From the NCBI GenBank assembly GCA_934178555.1, contig CAKPQL010000008.1:1-56942 (forward strand): a stretch of 56,942 bases of DNA. Direction: 5' to 3'. A model generated the notes under the pieces. It was not told the origin of the DNA. It saw nothing but the letters and a program-made list of their open reading frames with translations, and made no database searches. The stretch's first letter is position 1; each line of letters starts with the position of its first letter. This document shows, piece by piece, positions 17,843-26,408 of the stretch. The translations under genes were made by a program, and so were the position numbers. Source of the DNA: an uncultured Clostridia bacterium (GTDB lineage: Bacteria; Bacillota; Clostridia; TANB77; CAG-508).

Positions 17843-18778
17843 TTGACTGTATACTTGGATGTTATATTTTTAGAAAATTTATGTATAAATTGCATAATAC
17901 TTTTAGCAACAGCACTAATAAATAAAAGCACAATAAACATAATAAGAATATTATTATCAAGTTTAATAGGTAGTGTATATGCGGTTAGTGTTTATTTGGC
18001 AATAGCACCAATGTTTTCCAATATAATATTAAAAATATTATTATCGATATGTATGGTGCATGTTGCATATAATCCTAAAAATATGAAAACATTGATAAAA
18101 GAATTGGTGCTATTTTACTTAACTTCATTTACTTTCGGAGGCGTAGCTTTTGCTTTATTGTATTTTGTAAAGCCACAAGAAATATTAATAAAAAATGGAG
18201 TTTTAATAGGTACATATCCTATTAAAATTGCATTAACTGGAGTAATTGTAGGGTTTATAGTAATAACAGTAGCTTTTAAAAGTTTCAAGAAAAAATTATC
18301 AAAGAAGGATATGTTTTGTGATATAACAATAAATTTTGAAGGAAAATATAAAACAATAAAGGCAATGATTGATACTGGAAATTTATTAAAAGAGCCAATA
18401 ACAGGAAATCCTGTAGTAGTTGTAGAAAAGTCGGAATTATTAGAAATAGTTCCTAAAAATATATTAGAAAATTCAGAAAATATAATTACAGGAAGAGTTG
18501 ATACTGAATTAGATGAATATTCATCAAGGTTTAGAGTAATACCATTTACATCGTTAGGTAAAGAGAATGGATTATTATTAGGGATTAAAATAGACAATCT
18601 GCAAATAGATTATGATGAGCAAGAGAATAATATAAAAGGAGCAATATTAGGAATATATGACAAAAAATTAACTAAAACCAATACATATAATGCACTAGTA
18701 GGTTTGGACATTGTTAATGGGGATATACAAACTAAAAGGGAGGGTTTTTATGAACATATTGCAAATATTAAAAAATAG
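17843..18778 (+). CDS. spoIIGA: sigma-E processing peptidase SpoIIGA
   Basis: Membrane aspartic protease that matures pro-sigma-E in the mother cell. About 311 residues. Five hydrophobic segments fill residues 1-150, and a cytoplasmic protease domain follows with the catalytic D-T-G at 177-179 (MIDTGN). I choose TTG 17843 after AGGGGTGG because the product then begins like known SpoIIGA (TVYLDVIFLENL) and because the likely promoter overlaps the upstream ATG 17780. The 3' end overlaps sigE by 29 nt, so the two are coupled, as expected for enzyme and substrate. Confidence 0.92.
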   Translation: MTVYLDVIFLENLCINCIILLATALINKSTINIIRILLSSLIGSVYAVSVYLAIAPMFSNIILKILLSICMVHVAYNPKNMKTLIKELVLFYLTSFTFGGVAFALLYFVKPQEILIKNGVLIGTYPIKIALTGVIVGFIVITVAFKSFKKKLSKKDMFCDITINFEGKYKTIKAMIDTGNLLKEPITGNPVVVVEKSELLEIVPKNILENSENIITGRVDTELDEYSSRFRVIPFTSLGKENGLLLGIKIDNLQIDYDEQENNIKGAILGIYDKKLTKTNTYNALVGLDIVNGDIQTKREGFYEHIANIKK

Positions 18779-19482
18779 CATAAATACAATATATGCTAAA
18801 TATATGAATAAAGGTGAAATTGAGGAATTACCAATTTTTTATATAGCTGGTAGTCAAACATTACCACCACCATTATCACCAGAAGAGGAAGAATTACTGC
18901 TGGAAAAATTAGCAAATAATGAAAATGAAGCAAGATTAACGTTAGTTGAGAGAAATTTAAGATTAGTAGTATATATTGCAAAAAAATTCGAAAATACAGG
19001 AGTGGGAATAGAAGATTTAATATCTATAGGAACAATAGGATTGATGAAAGCAATAAATACCTTTAATACAGGAAAAAATATAAAACTTGCAACATATGCA
19101 TCAAGATGTATAGAAAATGAAATATTGATGTATTTAAGAAGAAGCAATAAAATAAAGGGAGAAGTATCTATGGATGAACCGCTGAATCAAGATGGTGATG
19201 GAAATGAGTTACTTTTATCAGATTTACTTGGCACTGACCCAGATATTACATCAAGAAGAATAGAAGATGAAGTTGATAAAAAATTGCTAAAAGCTTCAAT
19301 AGAAAAGTTGAGTAATAGGGAAAGAAATATAATGGAATTAAGGTTTGGATATATAAGTGGAAATGAAAGAACTCAAAAAGAAGTTGCTGATATGCTTCGG
19401 AATATCACAAAGTTATATATCAAGATTAGAAAAAAGAATAATAGGAAAGATGAAAAAAGATATAATGAGTAAGACTGGATAA
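18750..19482 (+). CDS. sigE: sporulation sigma factor E precursor; needs +1 shift at CGG 19398
   Basis: Early mother-cell sigma factor. The N-terminus (residues 1-35) is the pro-sequence removed by SpoIIGA, then YIAGSQTLPPPLS as in other SigE. Region 2 (LRLVVYIAKKFE, DLISIGTIGLMKAINTF) and region 4 are present. The zero frame leaves the family at codon 217 (CGG) in the region 4.2 helix-turn-helix and stops at 19472. Skipping C19398 gives DML-GISQSYISRLEKR and ends at 19482, for 243 residues, matching the family. Without the shift the protein would lose its -35 recognition helix. RBS GGGAGG, 6 nt from ATG 18750, inside the spoIIGA end. Confidence 0.88.
19395..19401 (+). other. putative +1 recoding site CTT-C-GGA in sigE
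   Basis: The same heptamer as in gdpP. The zero frame CTT CGG AAT gives L-R-N; the +1 frame gives L-G-ISQSYIS, the conserved sigma-E helix-turn-helix. Confidence 0.78.
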
Positions 19483-19599
19483 GCAATAATACTGAACATT
19501 GCAAAATATTAAAAGTGGTTTTTTTAAATTATTTTACATATTTAGTTTATTGCAAGAATTACAAAGACCTATAATTAAGCCTGAACAAAACAATCAATT

Positions 19600-19627
19600 G
19601 TATAAATCCTCCTAATTTGGAAATAAT
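19600..19627 (+). promoter_or_regulatory. sigma-F type promoter of sigG
   Basis: GTATA (19600-19604), 14-bp spacer, GGAAATAAT (19619-19627), which fits the sigma-F consensus GYATA / GGnnAnAnT. Transcription would start near 19634, inside the loop of the hairpin at 19608-19653. Confidence 0.65.
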
Positions 19628-19660
19628 GTAAACAATAAAATTTCCAAAGGAGGTTTTTTT
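19608..19660 (+). promoter_or_regulatory. hairpin that covers the sigG ribosome-binding site, with T-run
   Basis: CCTCCT(AAT)TTGGAAAT at 19608-19624 pairs with ATTTCCAAAGGAGG at 19640-19653: 14 pairs with a 3-nt bulge and a 15-nt loop. The 3' arm contains the AAGGAGG of sigG, and seven T follow. Read-through RNA from sigE can form it; RNA started at the sigma-F promoter cannot. Confidence 0.7.
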
Positions 19661-19663
19661 AAT

Positions 19664-20437
19664 TTGATAAACAAGGTTGAAATATGTGGTGTGAATACTG
19701 CAAAATTACCTGTGCTATCAAATAAAGAAAAAGAAGAACTTTTTATTAAAATAAAAAACGGAGATAATGAAGCAAGGGAGAAATTTATACAAGGAAATTT
19801 AAGATTGGTATTAAGCGTAATACAAAGATTTAATGGAAGAGGAGAAAGTGTGGATGATTTGTTTCAAGTTGGATGTGTTGGATTAATAAAGGCAATAGAT
19901 AATTTCGATATAACCTTAAATGTCCAATTTAGTACGTATGCAGTTCCAATGATAATAGGGGAAATTAGAAGATATTTAAGGGACAATAATCCAATTAGGG
20001 TTAGTCGTTCTGTAAGAGATTTAGCATATAAAGCTTTACAAGCTAAAGAAAAGTTGTCAAAACAAAATCAAAAAGAACCAACAATAGAAGAATTAGCAAA
20101 AGAATTAGGAATTGCAAAAGAAGAAATAGTTGTAAGTTTAGATGCGATACAAGACCCATTGTCACTACAAGAACCAGTGTATAATGATGGAACTGAAAGT
20201 ATGTATGTGATGGATCAAGTAAAGGATATGAAGAATACAGACGAGTTATGGGCAGAAAATATAACAATAGCAGAAGCCATGAAAAAGTTAAATGAGAGAG
20301 AAAAAACTATTGTAAATAAACGTTTCTTTGATGGTAGAACACAAATGGAGGTAGCAGATGAAATAGGAATATCTCAAGCACAAGTATCAAGATTAGAAAA
20401 AAGTGCGATAGAAAGAATAAAGAAGATGTATCATTAA
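19664..20437 (+). CDS. sigG: late forespore sigma factor G
   Basis: Directs late forespore transcription. 257 residues, full length. The start is unmistakable (NKVEICGVNTAKLPVL), with region 2 (NLRLVLSVIQRFNGRGE, DDLFQVGCVGL), region 3 and region 4 (MEVADEIGISQAQVSRLEK) intact. The start codon is a weak TTG at 19664, 10 nt after AAAGGAGG. A sigma-F promoter and an RBS-hiding hairpin precede it, which together with the TTG should keep synthesis low outside the forespore. The order spoIIGA-sigE-sigG is conserved in spore formers. Confidence 0.95.
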   Translation: MINKVEICGVNTAKLPVLSNKEKEELFIKIKNGDNEAREKFIQGNLRLVLSVIQRFNGRGESVDDLFQVGCVGLIKAIDNFDITLNVQFSTYAVPMIIGEIRRYLRDNNPIRVSRSVRDLAYKALQAKEKLSKQNQKEPTIEELAKELGIAKEEIVVSLDAIQDPLSLQEPVYNDGTESMYVMDQVKDMKNTDELWAENITIAEAMKKLNEREKTIVNKRFFDGRTQMEVADEIGISQAQVSRLEKSAIERIKKMYH

Positions 20438-20533
20438 TTGACGCTTGTAAGATGTTGTGATATAACATAAACAATAATTTCATTTTAAATACTGTAGGGA
20501 ACATGATGGAACCTACTACAAAAGGAGGAGAAA

Positions 20534-21805
20534 ATGAACTATATTTCAGAAACATTAAAAGAAGGAATAAAGGTACATTATTTAACTACTGAAAAGTATA
20601 AAACAAATTTAGTAACTGTATTTTTAAGTGTACCATTAGATAAAAAAAGTGCTACAAAGAATGCATTAATTACTTCAATATTAAGACTTGGAACAATGAG
20701 AAATCCAACACAAGAACAAATAAATAAAAAATTAGAAGAAATGTATGGGGCCGAATTTAATTGTGGTGTAGACAAAATAGGAGAAACTCAAATATTAAAA
20801 TTTTATATAGAAGTTTTAGATGATAATTTTTTGCCACAAAGAGAAAATTTATTAGAGCAAGCAATTAATCAAATATTAGAAATAGCATTTAATCCTTTAA
20901 TAGAAGAGGGATGCTTTGTACAACGATATATAGATACTGAAAAAGTGAACTTAAAAAATATAATTGAGAGTAAAATAAATGATAAAGAACAATATGCTTT
21001 TGATAGATGCATAGAAGAGATGTATAAGAATATGCCATATTCAGTGTATAAATATGGATATGTAGAAGATTTAGATAAAATAACTAAAGAGGAATTGTAT
21101 GAGCAATATAAAAATATTGTAAATACAGCAAAAATAGATATATATGTGTCTGGTCAATATAATCAAAATGACATAAAAAATGTTATACAAAATAATCCTA
21201 ATATACAAAAACTACAGGGAAGAAATGTAGATAATATTGTTAATAAAGATATTCCAAAAAAGTATTCTGAAAAAGAAAAAACGATAGAAGAAAAAATGAA
21301 TGTAACGCAAGGAAAACTTGTAATAGGGCTAGATGTAAATGAAAATAGTGAGGAATCAAAGTATGTAATTGGAATATATAATGTGATATTAGGAGCAAGT
21401 GCAACCTCAAAGTTATTTCAAAATGTAAGAGAAAAAGCTAGTTTAGCATATTATGCACGTTCGAATTATGTAAGACAGAAGAATAATTTATATATTAAAT
21501 GTGGAATAGAAGTAGAAAATTATGACAAAGTAATTCCGATAATATATGAACAGTTGGATGCGATGAAAAAAGGAGATTTCAGTAATGAAGATATGGAGAG
21601 TGCGAAAAAGACTTTTGTTTCAGCAATAAAGGCAGTACAAGATGAGCAAGATGCAGAAATAACATACTTTGTTACACAGGAGTTATCTGGTGGTATACCA
21701 GATTATGAAAAGTATATAGAGAAAATACAAGCAGTAACTAAACAACAAGTACAAGATATGGCAAATAAAATAAGCGTGAATACAGTATATTTTTTAAGAA
21801 ATTAA
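20534..21805 (+). CDS. M16 family peptidase-like protein, non-catalytic (YmfF type)
   Basis: 423 residues. The overall M16 fold is recognisable (AGAxSTSKLFQNVREKASLAYYARS-like segment: ASATSKLFQNVREKASLAYY near 288-307) but the zinc motif HxxEH is missing from the N-terminal half, so it is probably the inactive partner of the next gene, as in the YmfF/YmfH pair. It starts with a strong RBS AAAGGAGG. The gap to its partner is 62 bp. Substrate unknown; such pairs are linked to peptide or bacteriocin handling in other species, which is only a hint here. Confidence 0.85.
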   Translation: MNYISETLKEGIKVHYLTTEKYKTNLVTVFLSVPLDKKSATKNALITSILRLGTMRNPTQEQINKKLEEMYGAEFNCGVDKIGETQILKFYIEVLDDNFLPQRENLLEQAINQILEIAFNPLIEEGCFVQRYIDTEKVNLKNIIESKINDKEQYAFDRCIEEMYKNMPYSVYKYGYVEDLDKITKEELYEQYKNIVNTAKIDIYVSGQYNQNDIKNVIQNNPNIQKLQGRNVDNIVNKDIPKKYSEKEKTIEEKMNVTQGKLVIGLDVNENSEESKYVIGIYNVILGASATSKLFQNVREKASLAYYARSNYVRQKNNLYIKCGIEVENYDKVIPIIYEQLDAMKKGDFSNEDMESAKKTFVSAIKAVQDEQDAEITYFVTQELSGGIPDYEKYIEKIQAVTKQQVQDMANKISVNTVYFLRN

Positions 21806-21867
21806 TCTTTATATGGGCTAAACTTATTGCAAACATTGGAATAATTAATAATTGCGGGAGGTAAAAG

Positions 21868-23139
21868 ATGCAAATAATAGAAAATAGTATACTAAAAGAA
21901 AAATTATATATAGAAAAACTAGAAAATGGATTAACAGTAATGGTATTTCCAAGAAAAGGAATACAGAAAAAATTTGCTATTTGGGCTACAAATTATGGAT
22001 CTAACGATAATAAATTTATAATGCCAGGAGAAAAAGAAGTAACTGAAGTGCCAGATGGAGTGGCACACTTTCTTGAACATAAATTATTTGAACAAGAAAA
22101 TGGAACAAATAGTTTAGATACATTAACAAATTTAGGAGTAAACCCAAATGCATATACAACAAATGAGCATACTGCATATTTATATGAATGTACAGATAAT
22201 TTCTATTCAGCATTAGATGAATTAATGGATTATGTACAACATCCTTATTTTACAGATCAAAATGTTGAAAAAGAGAAGGGAATAATTGAACAAGAAATAA
22301 TGATGTATGATGATTATCCAGAATGGATAGTGTATATGAATGCGCTAAAAGCTATGTATAAAAATACACCAATAAATATAGATGTGGCAGGAACAGTAGA
22401 AACTGTAAATAAAATAGATAAAGATATATTATACAAATGTTACAATACCTTCTATAATCCTTCTAATATGGTTATGTTTTTTGCAGGAGATTTTAATCCT
22501 AAAGAAATAATAGACGAAGTAAAAAAAAGATTAATTGTTACAAAGCAACAAGGAGAAATAAAAAGAGTATATGATGATGAACCCAAAGAGATAGTAAAAA
22601 AAGAAGTAGAGGCAAACATGGGAGTAAGTATACCTATGTTTTTGATAGGAATAAAAGAGGATAATATAGAAAAACCAGAGGAAATGGTAAAAAAGAATAT
22701 AGCAATAGAAATATTGTTAAGCATATTGATAGGTAAAAGTTCAAAATTATATAAAAAATTATATGAAGAAGGTTTGTTACAAGAAGAACCATCATTAGAA
22801 TATGATTTTTCTAAAAATTATTCTTTTGTTTTAATAACAGGTCAATCAAGTGAGCCAGAAAAAATTTTAGAAGCATTACAACAAGAAATTAAAAGAATTA
22901 AATGTGAAGGAATAGCAGAAGAAGATTTTAATAGAAGTAAAAAAATGATATATGGAATATATGCAAAAGAATATAATGCTATAGATGAAGTGGCAAAAAT
23001 GTTTGTGTCAGATTATTTTAAAGGAATAAATAGTTTTGAATATATAGAAAGTTATGTGCAAGTTACAAAAGAATATACTCAAAAGATATTAGAAGAAGTA
23101 TTTAAAGAAGAACAAACTGTATTATCAATTGTAAGATAA
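21868..23139 (+). CDS. M16 family zinc peptidase (YmfH type)
   Basis: 423 residues. Inverzincin motif HFLEH at 67-71 (H67, E70, H71), and the distal zinc-ligand Glu region follows (IIEQEIMMYDDYPEW). The second half resembles the non-catalytic M16 domain (LLSILIGKSSKLYKKLYEEGL). RBS GGGAGG. Together with the preceding gene it forms the usual two-gene pair of active and inactive subunits. The product carries no signal peptide, so it acts in the cytoplasm. Confidence 0.9.
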   Translation: MQIIENSILKEKLYIEKLENGLTVMVFPRKGIQKKFAIWATNYGSNDNKFIMPGEKEVTEVPDGVAHFLEHKLFEQENGTNSLDTLTNLGVNPNAYTTNEHTAYLYECTDNFYSALDELMDYVQHPYFTDQNVEKEKGIIEQEIMMYDDYPEWIVYMNALKAMYKNTPINIDVAGTVETVNKIDKDILYKCYNTFYNPSNMVMFFAGDFNPKEIIDEVKKRLIVTKQQGEIKRVYDDEPKEIVKKEVEANMGVSIPMFLIGIKEDNIEKPEEMVKKNIAIEILLSILIGKSSKLYKKLYEEGLLQEEPSLEYDFSKNYSFVLITGQSSEPEKILEALQQEIKRIKCEGIAEEDFNRSKKMIYGIYAKEYNAIDEVAKMFVSDYFKGINSFEYIESYVQVTKEYTQKILEEVFKEEQTVLSIVR

Positions 23140-23159
23140 ACGATACTGTAACAGAAAAC

Positions 23160-23189
23160 TGAACTTTAAGGATTGTATCCAAAGTTCAG
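23160..23189 (+). terminator. hairpin after the M16 pair
   Basis: GAACTTTAAGGAT, loop TGT, ATCCAAAGTTC with one bulged A. No T-run follows. The sequence resembles the stem of the terminator at 2099. Confidence 0.45.
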
Positions 23190-23231
23190 TTCCAACTAGA
23201 ACTTGTTTAAATCAATTATAAAGGAGTAATT

Positions 23232-24062
23232 ATGCAAGTAATAAAATTTCCTGGATTGAATTTAGAATTTAATATTTCAAAAATAGCAATAGAAATAGGT
23301 GAAATAAGCATACATTGGTATGCTATTTTTATAGTATTTGCTTTTTTGCTAGGATTATGGCTTTGTAAAAAAAGAGATGGTTTATATAATATAAAATTTG
23401 ATAATATATTAGATTGCTTTTTGATGATAATACCAATATCATTAATAAGTGCTAGAGTCTATTATATTATGTTTAAATTAGATATATTTATAGAAAATCC
23501 ATTAAGAATATTCGATTTAAGAACAGGAGGACTAGCAATATATGGTGGAATAATAGGAGGTTTTATAACCTGTTATATATATTGCAAAAAGAAACAAATA
23601 AATATTTTAGATTTTTTAGATTATATAGTTCCATTTTTGAGCTTAGGACAAGCAATAGGTAGATGGGGAAATTTTGTTAATGTAGAGGCCTATGGGGTAG
23701 AAACAAAATTGCCATGGAGAATGGGAATAATAGAAAATAACCAATATATAGAAGTACATCCTACGTTTTTTTATGAATCAATAGTGACATTTATTTTGGC
23801 TTTTTATCTAATAAAATTACAAAATAAACGTAAAATAAAAGGAGAAGTTACATATACTTACTTAATAGTATATTCTTTTTCAAGAACAGTAATAGAAAGT
23901 TTAAGATCCGACAGTTTAATGCTGTTTAATTATAAAATATCACAAATATTATCAATAGCGATATTTGTAGTATTTTGCATAATTTTGACTTATAAAAAAG
24001 TAAAAAATAAAAAAACAAAAATATGTGATAAAAATTGCAAAAAAATAACATACGAAATATAA
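23232..24062 (+). CDS. lgt: prolipoprotein diacylglyceryl transferase
   Basis: Transfers a diacylglyceryl group from phosphatidylglycerol to the lipobox Cys of prolipoproteins, in the membrane. 276 residues with about seven hydrophobic segments. Family landmarks: IHWYAIF near 31, SARVYYIMF, GGLAIYGGIIGG, and the GRWGNFVNVEAYG signature with the essential Arg. The C-terminus is a long lysine-rich tail. RBS AAAGGAG. Alone or with the M16 genes; the next gene has its own promoter. Confidence 0.95.
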   Translation: MQVIKFPGLNLEFNISKIAIEIGEISIHWYAIFIVFAFLLGLWLCKKRDGLYNIKFDNILDCFLMIIPISLISARVYYIMFKLDIFIENPLRIFDLRTGGLAIYGGIIGGFITCYIYCKKKQINILDFLDYIVPFLSLGQAIGRWGNFVNVEAYGVETKLPWRMGIIENNQYIEVHPTFFYESIVTFILAFYLIKLQNKRKIKGEVTYTYLIVYSFSRTVIESLRSDSLMLFNYKISQILSIAIFVVFCIILTYKKVKNKKTKICDKNCKKITYEI

Positions 24063-24081
24063 GAAAAATGCTGTTTTTTTA

Positions 24082-24110
24082 TTGACCAAATTGTAAAAAT
24101 ATGGTATCGT
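24082..24110 (+). promoter_or_regulatory. promoter of the Spo0E-like gene
   Basis: TTGACC, 17-bp spacer, TATCGT. Confidence 0.4.
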
Positions 24111-24181
24111 AATTACAGATAGAAAACTATGCAAAAACTTTTACGTGAAATATTTATTTCATTAGAAAGGATGATGATATT

Positions 24182-24349
24182 ATGATGATAAATGATAAAA
24201 TTTGCAAATTAAGAGATGAATTAAACAAAAGCATAATTGATGAAGAAGATTATAATATTATATATAAAATAAGCATAGAATTAGATGAACTAATTGCACA
24301 GTATTATTCTAATGGTAAAAATAAAGAAGATATATTTATTAATAAATAA
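24182..24349 (+). CDS. Spo0E-like aspartyl-phosphate phosphatase
   Basis: 55 residues, a size usual for the family. It has the Spo0E pattern of two helices with the signature S-x-E-L-D-x-L-I followed by YY (ISIELDELIAQYY). Known members dephosphorylate Spo0A~P and so delay sporulation. ATG 24182 lies 11 nt after AAAGG; the ATGs at 24171 and 24174 run into a stop. It is placed between lgt and the secretion operon and read from its own weak promoter. Identity rests on the short motif, so confidence is moderate. Confidence 0.75.
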   Translation: MMINDKICKLRDELNKSIIDEEDYNIIYKISIELDELIAQYYSNGKNKEDIFINK

Positions 24350-24369
24350 GGCAAAAAAAGAAAAAAATG

Positions 24370-24398
24370 TTGCATTTTGTAAAATAATACTGTATAAT
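24370..24398 (+). promoter_or_regulatory. promoter of the secretion operon
   Basis: TTGCAT, 17-bp spacer, TATAAT, about 60 bp ahead of the first pilin-like gene. Confidence 0.6.
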
Positions 24399-24456
24399 AA
24401 GATTATAATTAGGTTTTTAATATTAAATATAAACTAAATAAAGGAGGAACTTTAAT

Positions 24457-24852
24457 ATGAAAATAAAAAAAGAAACAGCCGTAAAAATATTAGCAGCAAT
24501 GTTAACAATATTAACTTTAGTATCTTGTATGCAAGCAACAGTTTTTGCAGGAGAACTAAATGTATCACCAAGTGATATAAAAGCAACAGAATCTGAAGCA
24601 TCAAAAGCAACACAAAATGTTGCAGGAATTATATTAGGAGTTGTTCAAGTAATTGCTGTAGCAGTAGCAGTAATAATGCTTATAGTTTTAGCTATAAAAT
24701 ACATATCATCAGCTCCAAACGATAAAGCAGAAATTAAGAAAAATGCGGTTGTATATGTAGTTGGTGCAGTATTATTATTTGGTGCAGCAGGAATTCTAGG
24801 ATTAATCCAAGGATTTGCAAAGGATGCATTCGGTAAACAGGTAAGTAAATAA
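24457..24852 (+). CDS. VirB2/TrbC-like pilin, copy 1
   Basis: 131 residues. Signal peptide at about 1-31 (ends VFAG), then a short polar stretch and two hydrophobic helices (about 54-78 and 92-113) separated by a small basic loop (KYISSAPNDKAEIKK). This is the layout of VirB2/TrbC major pilins of type IV secretion. First of three such genes. A strong 17-bp hairpin follows it. It would be processed and assembled into a pilus or form a membrane pore; family assignment is by topology and context. Confidence 0.75.
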   Translation: MKIKKETAVKILAAMLTILTLVSCMQATVFAGELNVSPSDIKATESEASKATQNVAGIILGVVQVIAVAVAVIMLIVLAIKYISSAPNDKAEIKKNAVVYVVGAVLLFGAAGILGLIQGFAKDAFGKQVSK

Positions 24853-24873
24853 AGAGAAGTGTATTTAGTATTA

Positions 24874-24911
24874 AAAATAGATTATTTGTGAAAACACAAA
24901 TAATCTATTTT
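24874..24911 (+). other. perfect 17-bp hairpin between pilin genes 1 and 2
   Basis: AAAATAGATTATTTGTG, loop AAAA, then its exact complement. No T-run beyond the stem, so a partial terminator or 3' stabiliser that would raise pilin-1 mRNA over the rest is more likely than full termination. Confidence 0.65.
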
Positions 24912-24933
24912 AGTATAAAGAGGGTGATAACTT

Positions 24934-25383
24934 ATGAAAAAAACAGTAGCATTAATATTAGCAATATTAGTGTGCTTGATAACAATATTACCTAGCTTTG
25001 TATTTGCAGGAGACATAAACACAGATAATTTTTCTGAAATATATAAGAATAAAGGTAATACTAAACTAGTAACTGCAGGTGGAAAAGTGCTAGGGGTTGC
25101 TAGAGTTATCGGTGTATCTTGCGGAGTTATATGTTTGTTAATATTGGCAATAAAATATATAATGATGAGTAGTAATTCTAATGATAAAGCAACAATAAAA
25201 GAAAAGTTAATACCATATGTTATTGGAGCTGTATTATTATTTGCAGGAACAGGTATATTGAGTATAATAGCAAATTTTGCACAAAAAATGGATACACCGG
25301 CTACAGGGAAGTATAATTCACAAACAGATAAAAACTACACAGTTGCATACATATATCCTAGTGAAAAATATCCGGTAATTTAG
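24934..25383 (+). CDS. VirB2/TrbC-like pilin, copy 2
   Basis: 149 residues. Signal peptide at 1-25 (ends VFAG), two hydrophobic helices (about 52-76 and 93-115) with a basic loop carrying NDKATIKEK. It shares the KYI...NDKA pattern with copy 1 and has a longer polar C-terminal tail. RBS AGGGTG. A full terminator follows, so copies 1 and 2 form a separate highly expressed unit from the rest of the machinery. Confidence 0.75.
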   Translation: MKKTVALILAILVCLITILPSFVFAGDINTDNFSEIYKNKGNTKLVTAGGKVLGVARVIGVSCGVICLLILAIKYIMMSSNSNDKATIKEKLIPYVIGAVLLFAGTGILSIIANFAQKMDTPATGKYNSQTDKNYTVAYIYPSEKYPVI

Positions 25384-25422
25384 CAGTGTGTATGAAAAGT
25401 AATAAAATTTTTAATAATCATA

Positions 25423-25458
25423 AAAAACTTCGTTATATACAGATAACGAAGTTTTTTT
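25423..25458 (+). terminator. terminator after pilin gene 2
   Basis: AAAACTTCGTTAT, loop ATACAG, ATAACGAAGTTTT, then more T. Confidence 0.92.
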
Positions 25459-25576
25459 ATATAAAAATATTGTCTCCCTAGGAAAATGTGTACAAACTGT
25501 CATAAAAAAGAAATATTACATTAGTATTACAAATATATAAATTTATTAATATATAGTATATAATTGCGGGAGAATG

Positions 25577-25605
25577 TTGAAAAATAGGAGAATTTAAGGT
25601 ATAAT
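25577..25605 (+). promoter_or_regulatory. promoter of pilin 3 and downstream secretion genes
   Basis: TTGAAA, 17-bp spacer, TATAAT. Confidence 0.75.
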
Positions 25606-25641
25606 AATATTAACTATGTGTAACTAATAGGGGGTGTTTTG

Positions 25642-26052
25642 ATGGATAAGGGAAGAAAAAAAACAATCGTAAATATATTGTGCATATTTGCATTATTTTT
25701 ACTTATGTTTTCACCATATTCACATGCGAGTACAGTTTCTTCAGAAGGAGATGATTGGTGGGGACAAGGAGAGGCGTTTATAGCTAATGGAAAGAAGAGT
25801 CAGGCAATAGATACAAACAATATACAAAATGCATTGATGCCAATAGGTAGAACATTAGTTACAATTGCTACAATAGTGTTAACTGTAGTAACAGTAGTAA
25901 TGGCAATAAAGTATATGATGTGTGATTCTGCAGATAAAAAAGCAAAATTAAAAACTCAATTGATAGGGCTTGTAGTGTCAACAATAGTGATATATGGAGC
26001 ACAAATCATTTGGTCTATATTATATAATTTTATGATAAATGTGACAGGATAA
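25642..26052 (+). CDS. VirB2/TrbC-like pilin, copy 3
   Basis: 136 residues. Signal peptide at about 1-30 (ends HAS), a Trp-containing polar segment (DDWWGQGEAF), then two hydrophobic helices (about 75-95 and 112-133) separated by CDSADKKAKLKTQ. Same topology as copies 1 and 2 but diverged, and the only copy transcribed with the ATPase genes. Start ATG 25642 is 8 nt after AGGGGG; TTG 25639 is an alternative. Confidence 0.7.
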   Translation: MDKGRKKTIVNILCIFALFLLMFSPYSHASTVSSEGDDWWGQGEAFIANGKKSQAIDTNNIQNALMPIGRTLVTIATIVLTVVTVVMAIKYMMCDSADKKAKLKTQLIGLVVSTIVIYGAQIIWSILYNFMINVTG

Positions 26053-26072
26053 TAAACAAAGGAGGAAATCTT

Positions 26073-26408
26073 ATGGGAACTTATAATATTCCACGTAATT
26101 TAAGAGGAGAAACTAGAATTTTAATTATATTTTCAGTAAAATCACTAATAACTACAGGAATAGGATTGGCAGTTGGTGCAATATTTTTCCTTATATTTTC
26201 ATTGATTGGTATAAGACTTGCAGGAATCATATTGATGGCAATATGTGCATTAATTGGTTATATAATTGGAGCTGCAAAAATCCCTACTTTAGGAGGCATA
26301 CCGTTTACAAAAAAGGTCGGTGGAGAATCATTAGATGAGATAATAAGAAGATATATTAAGTTTAAGATGAACAAGAAAATTTACACATATACAAAGGAGG
26401 AAGAATAA
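26073..26408 (+). CDS. PrgI family type IV secretion protein
   Basis: 111 residues. It begins YNIPRNLRGETRIL, has two adjacent membrane helices (about 26-47 and 52-71) and a short C-terminal domain. PrgI-type proteins (VirB3-like position) precede the VirB4 ATPase in Gram-positive conjugation systems and help anchor it. Its stop codon overlaps the start of the next gene by one base, so translation is coupled. RBS AAAGGAGG. Confidence 0.85.
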   Translation: MGTYNIPRNLRGETRILIIFSVKSLITTGIGLAVGAIFFLIFSLIGIRLAGIILMAICALIGYIIGAAKIPTLGGIPFTKKVGGESLDEIIRRYIKFKMNKKIYTYTKEEE

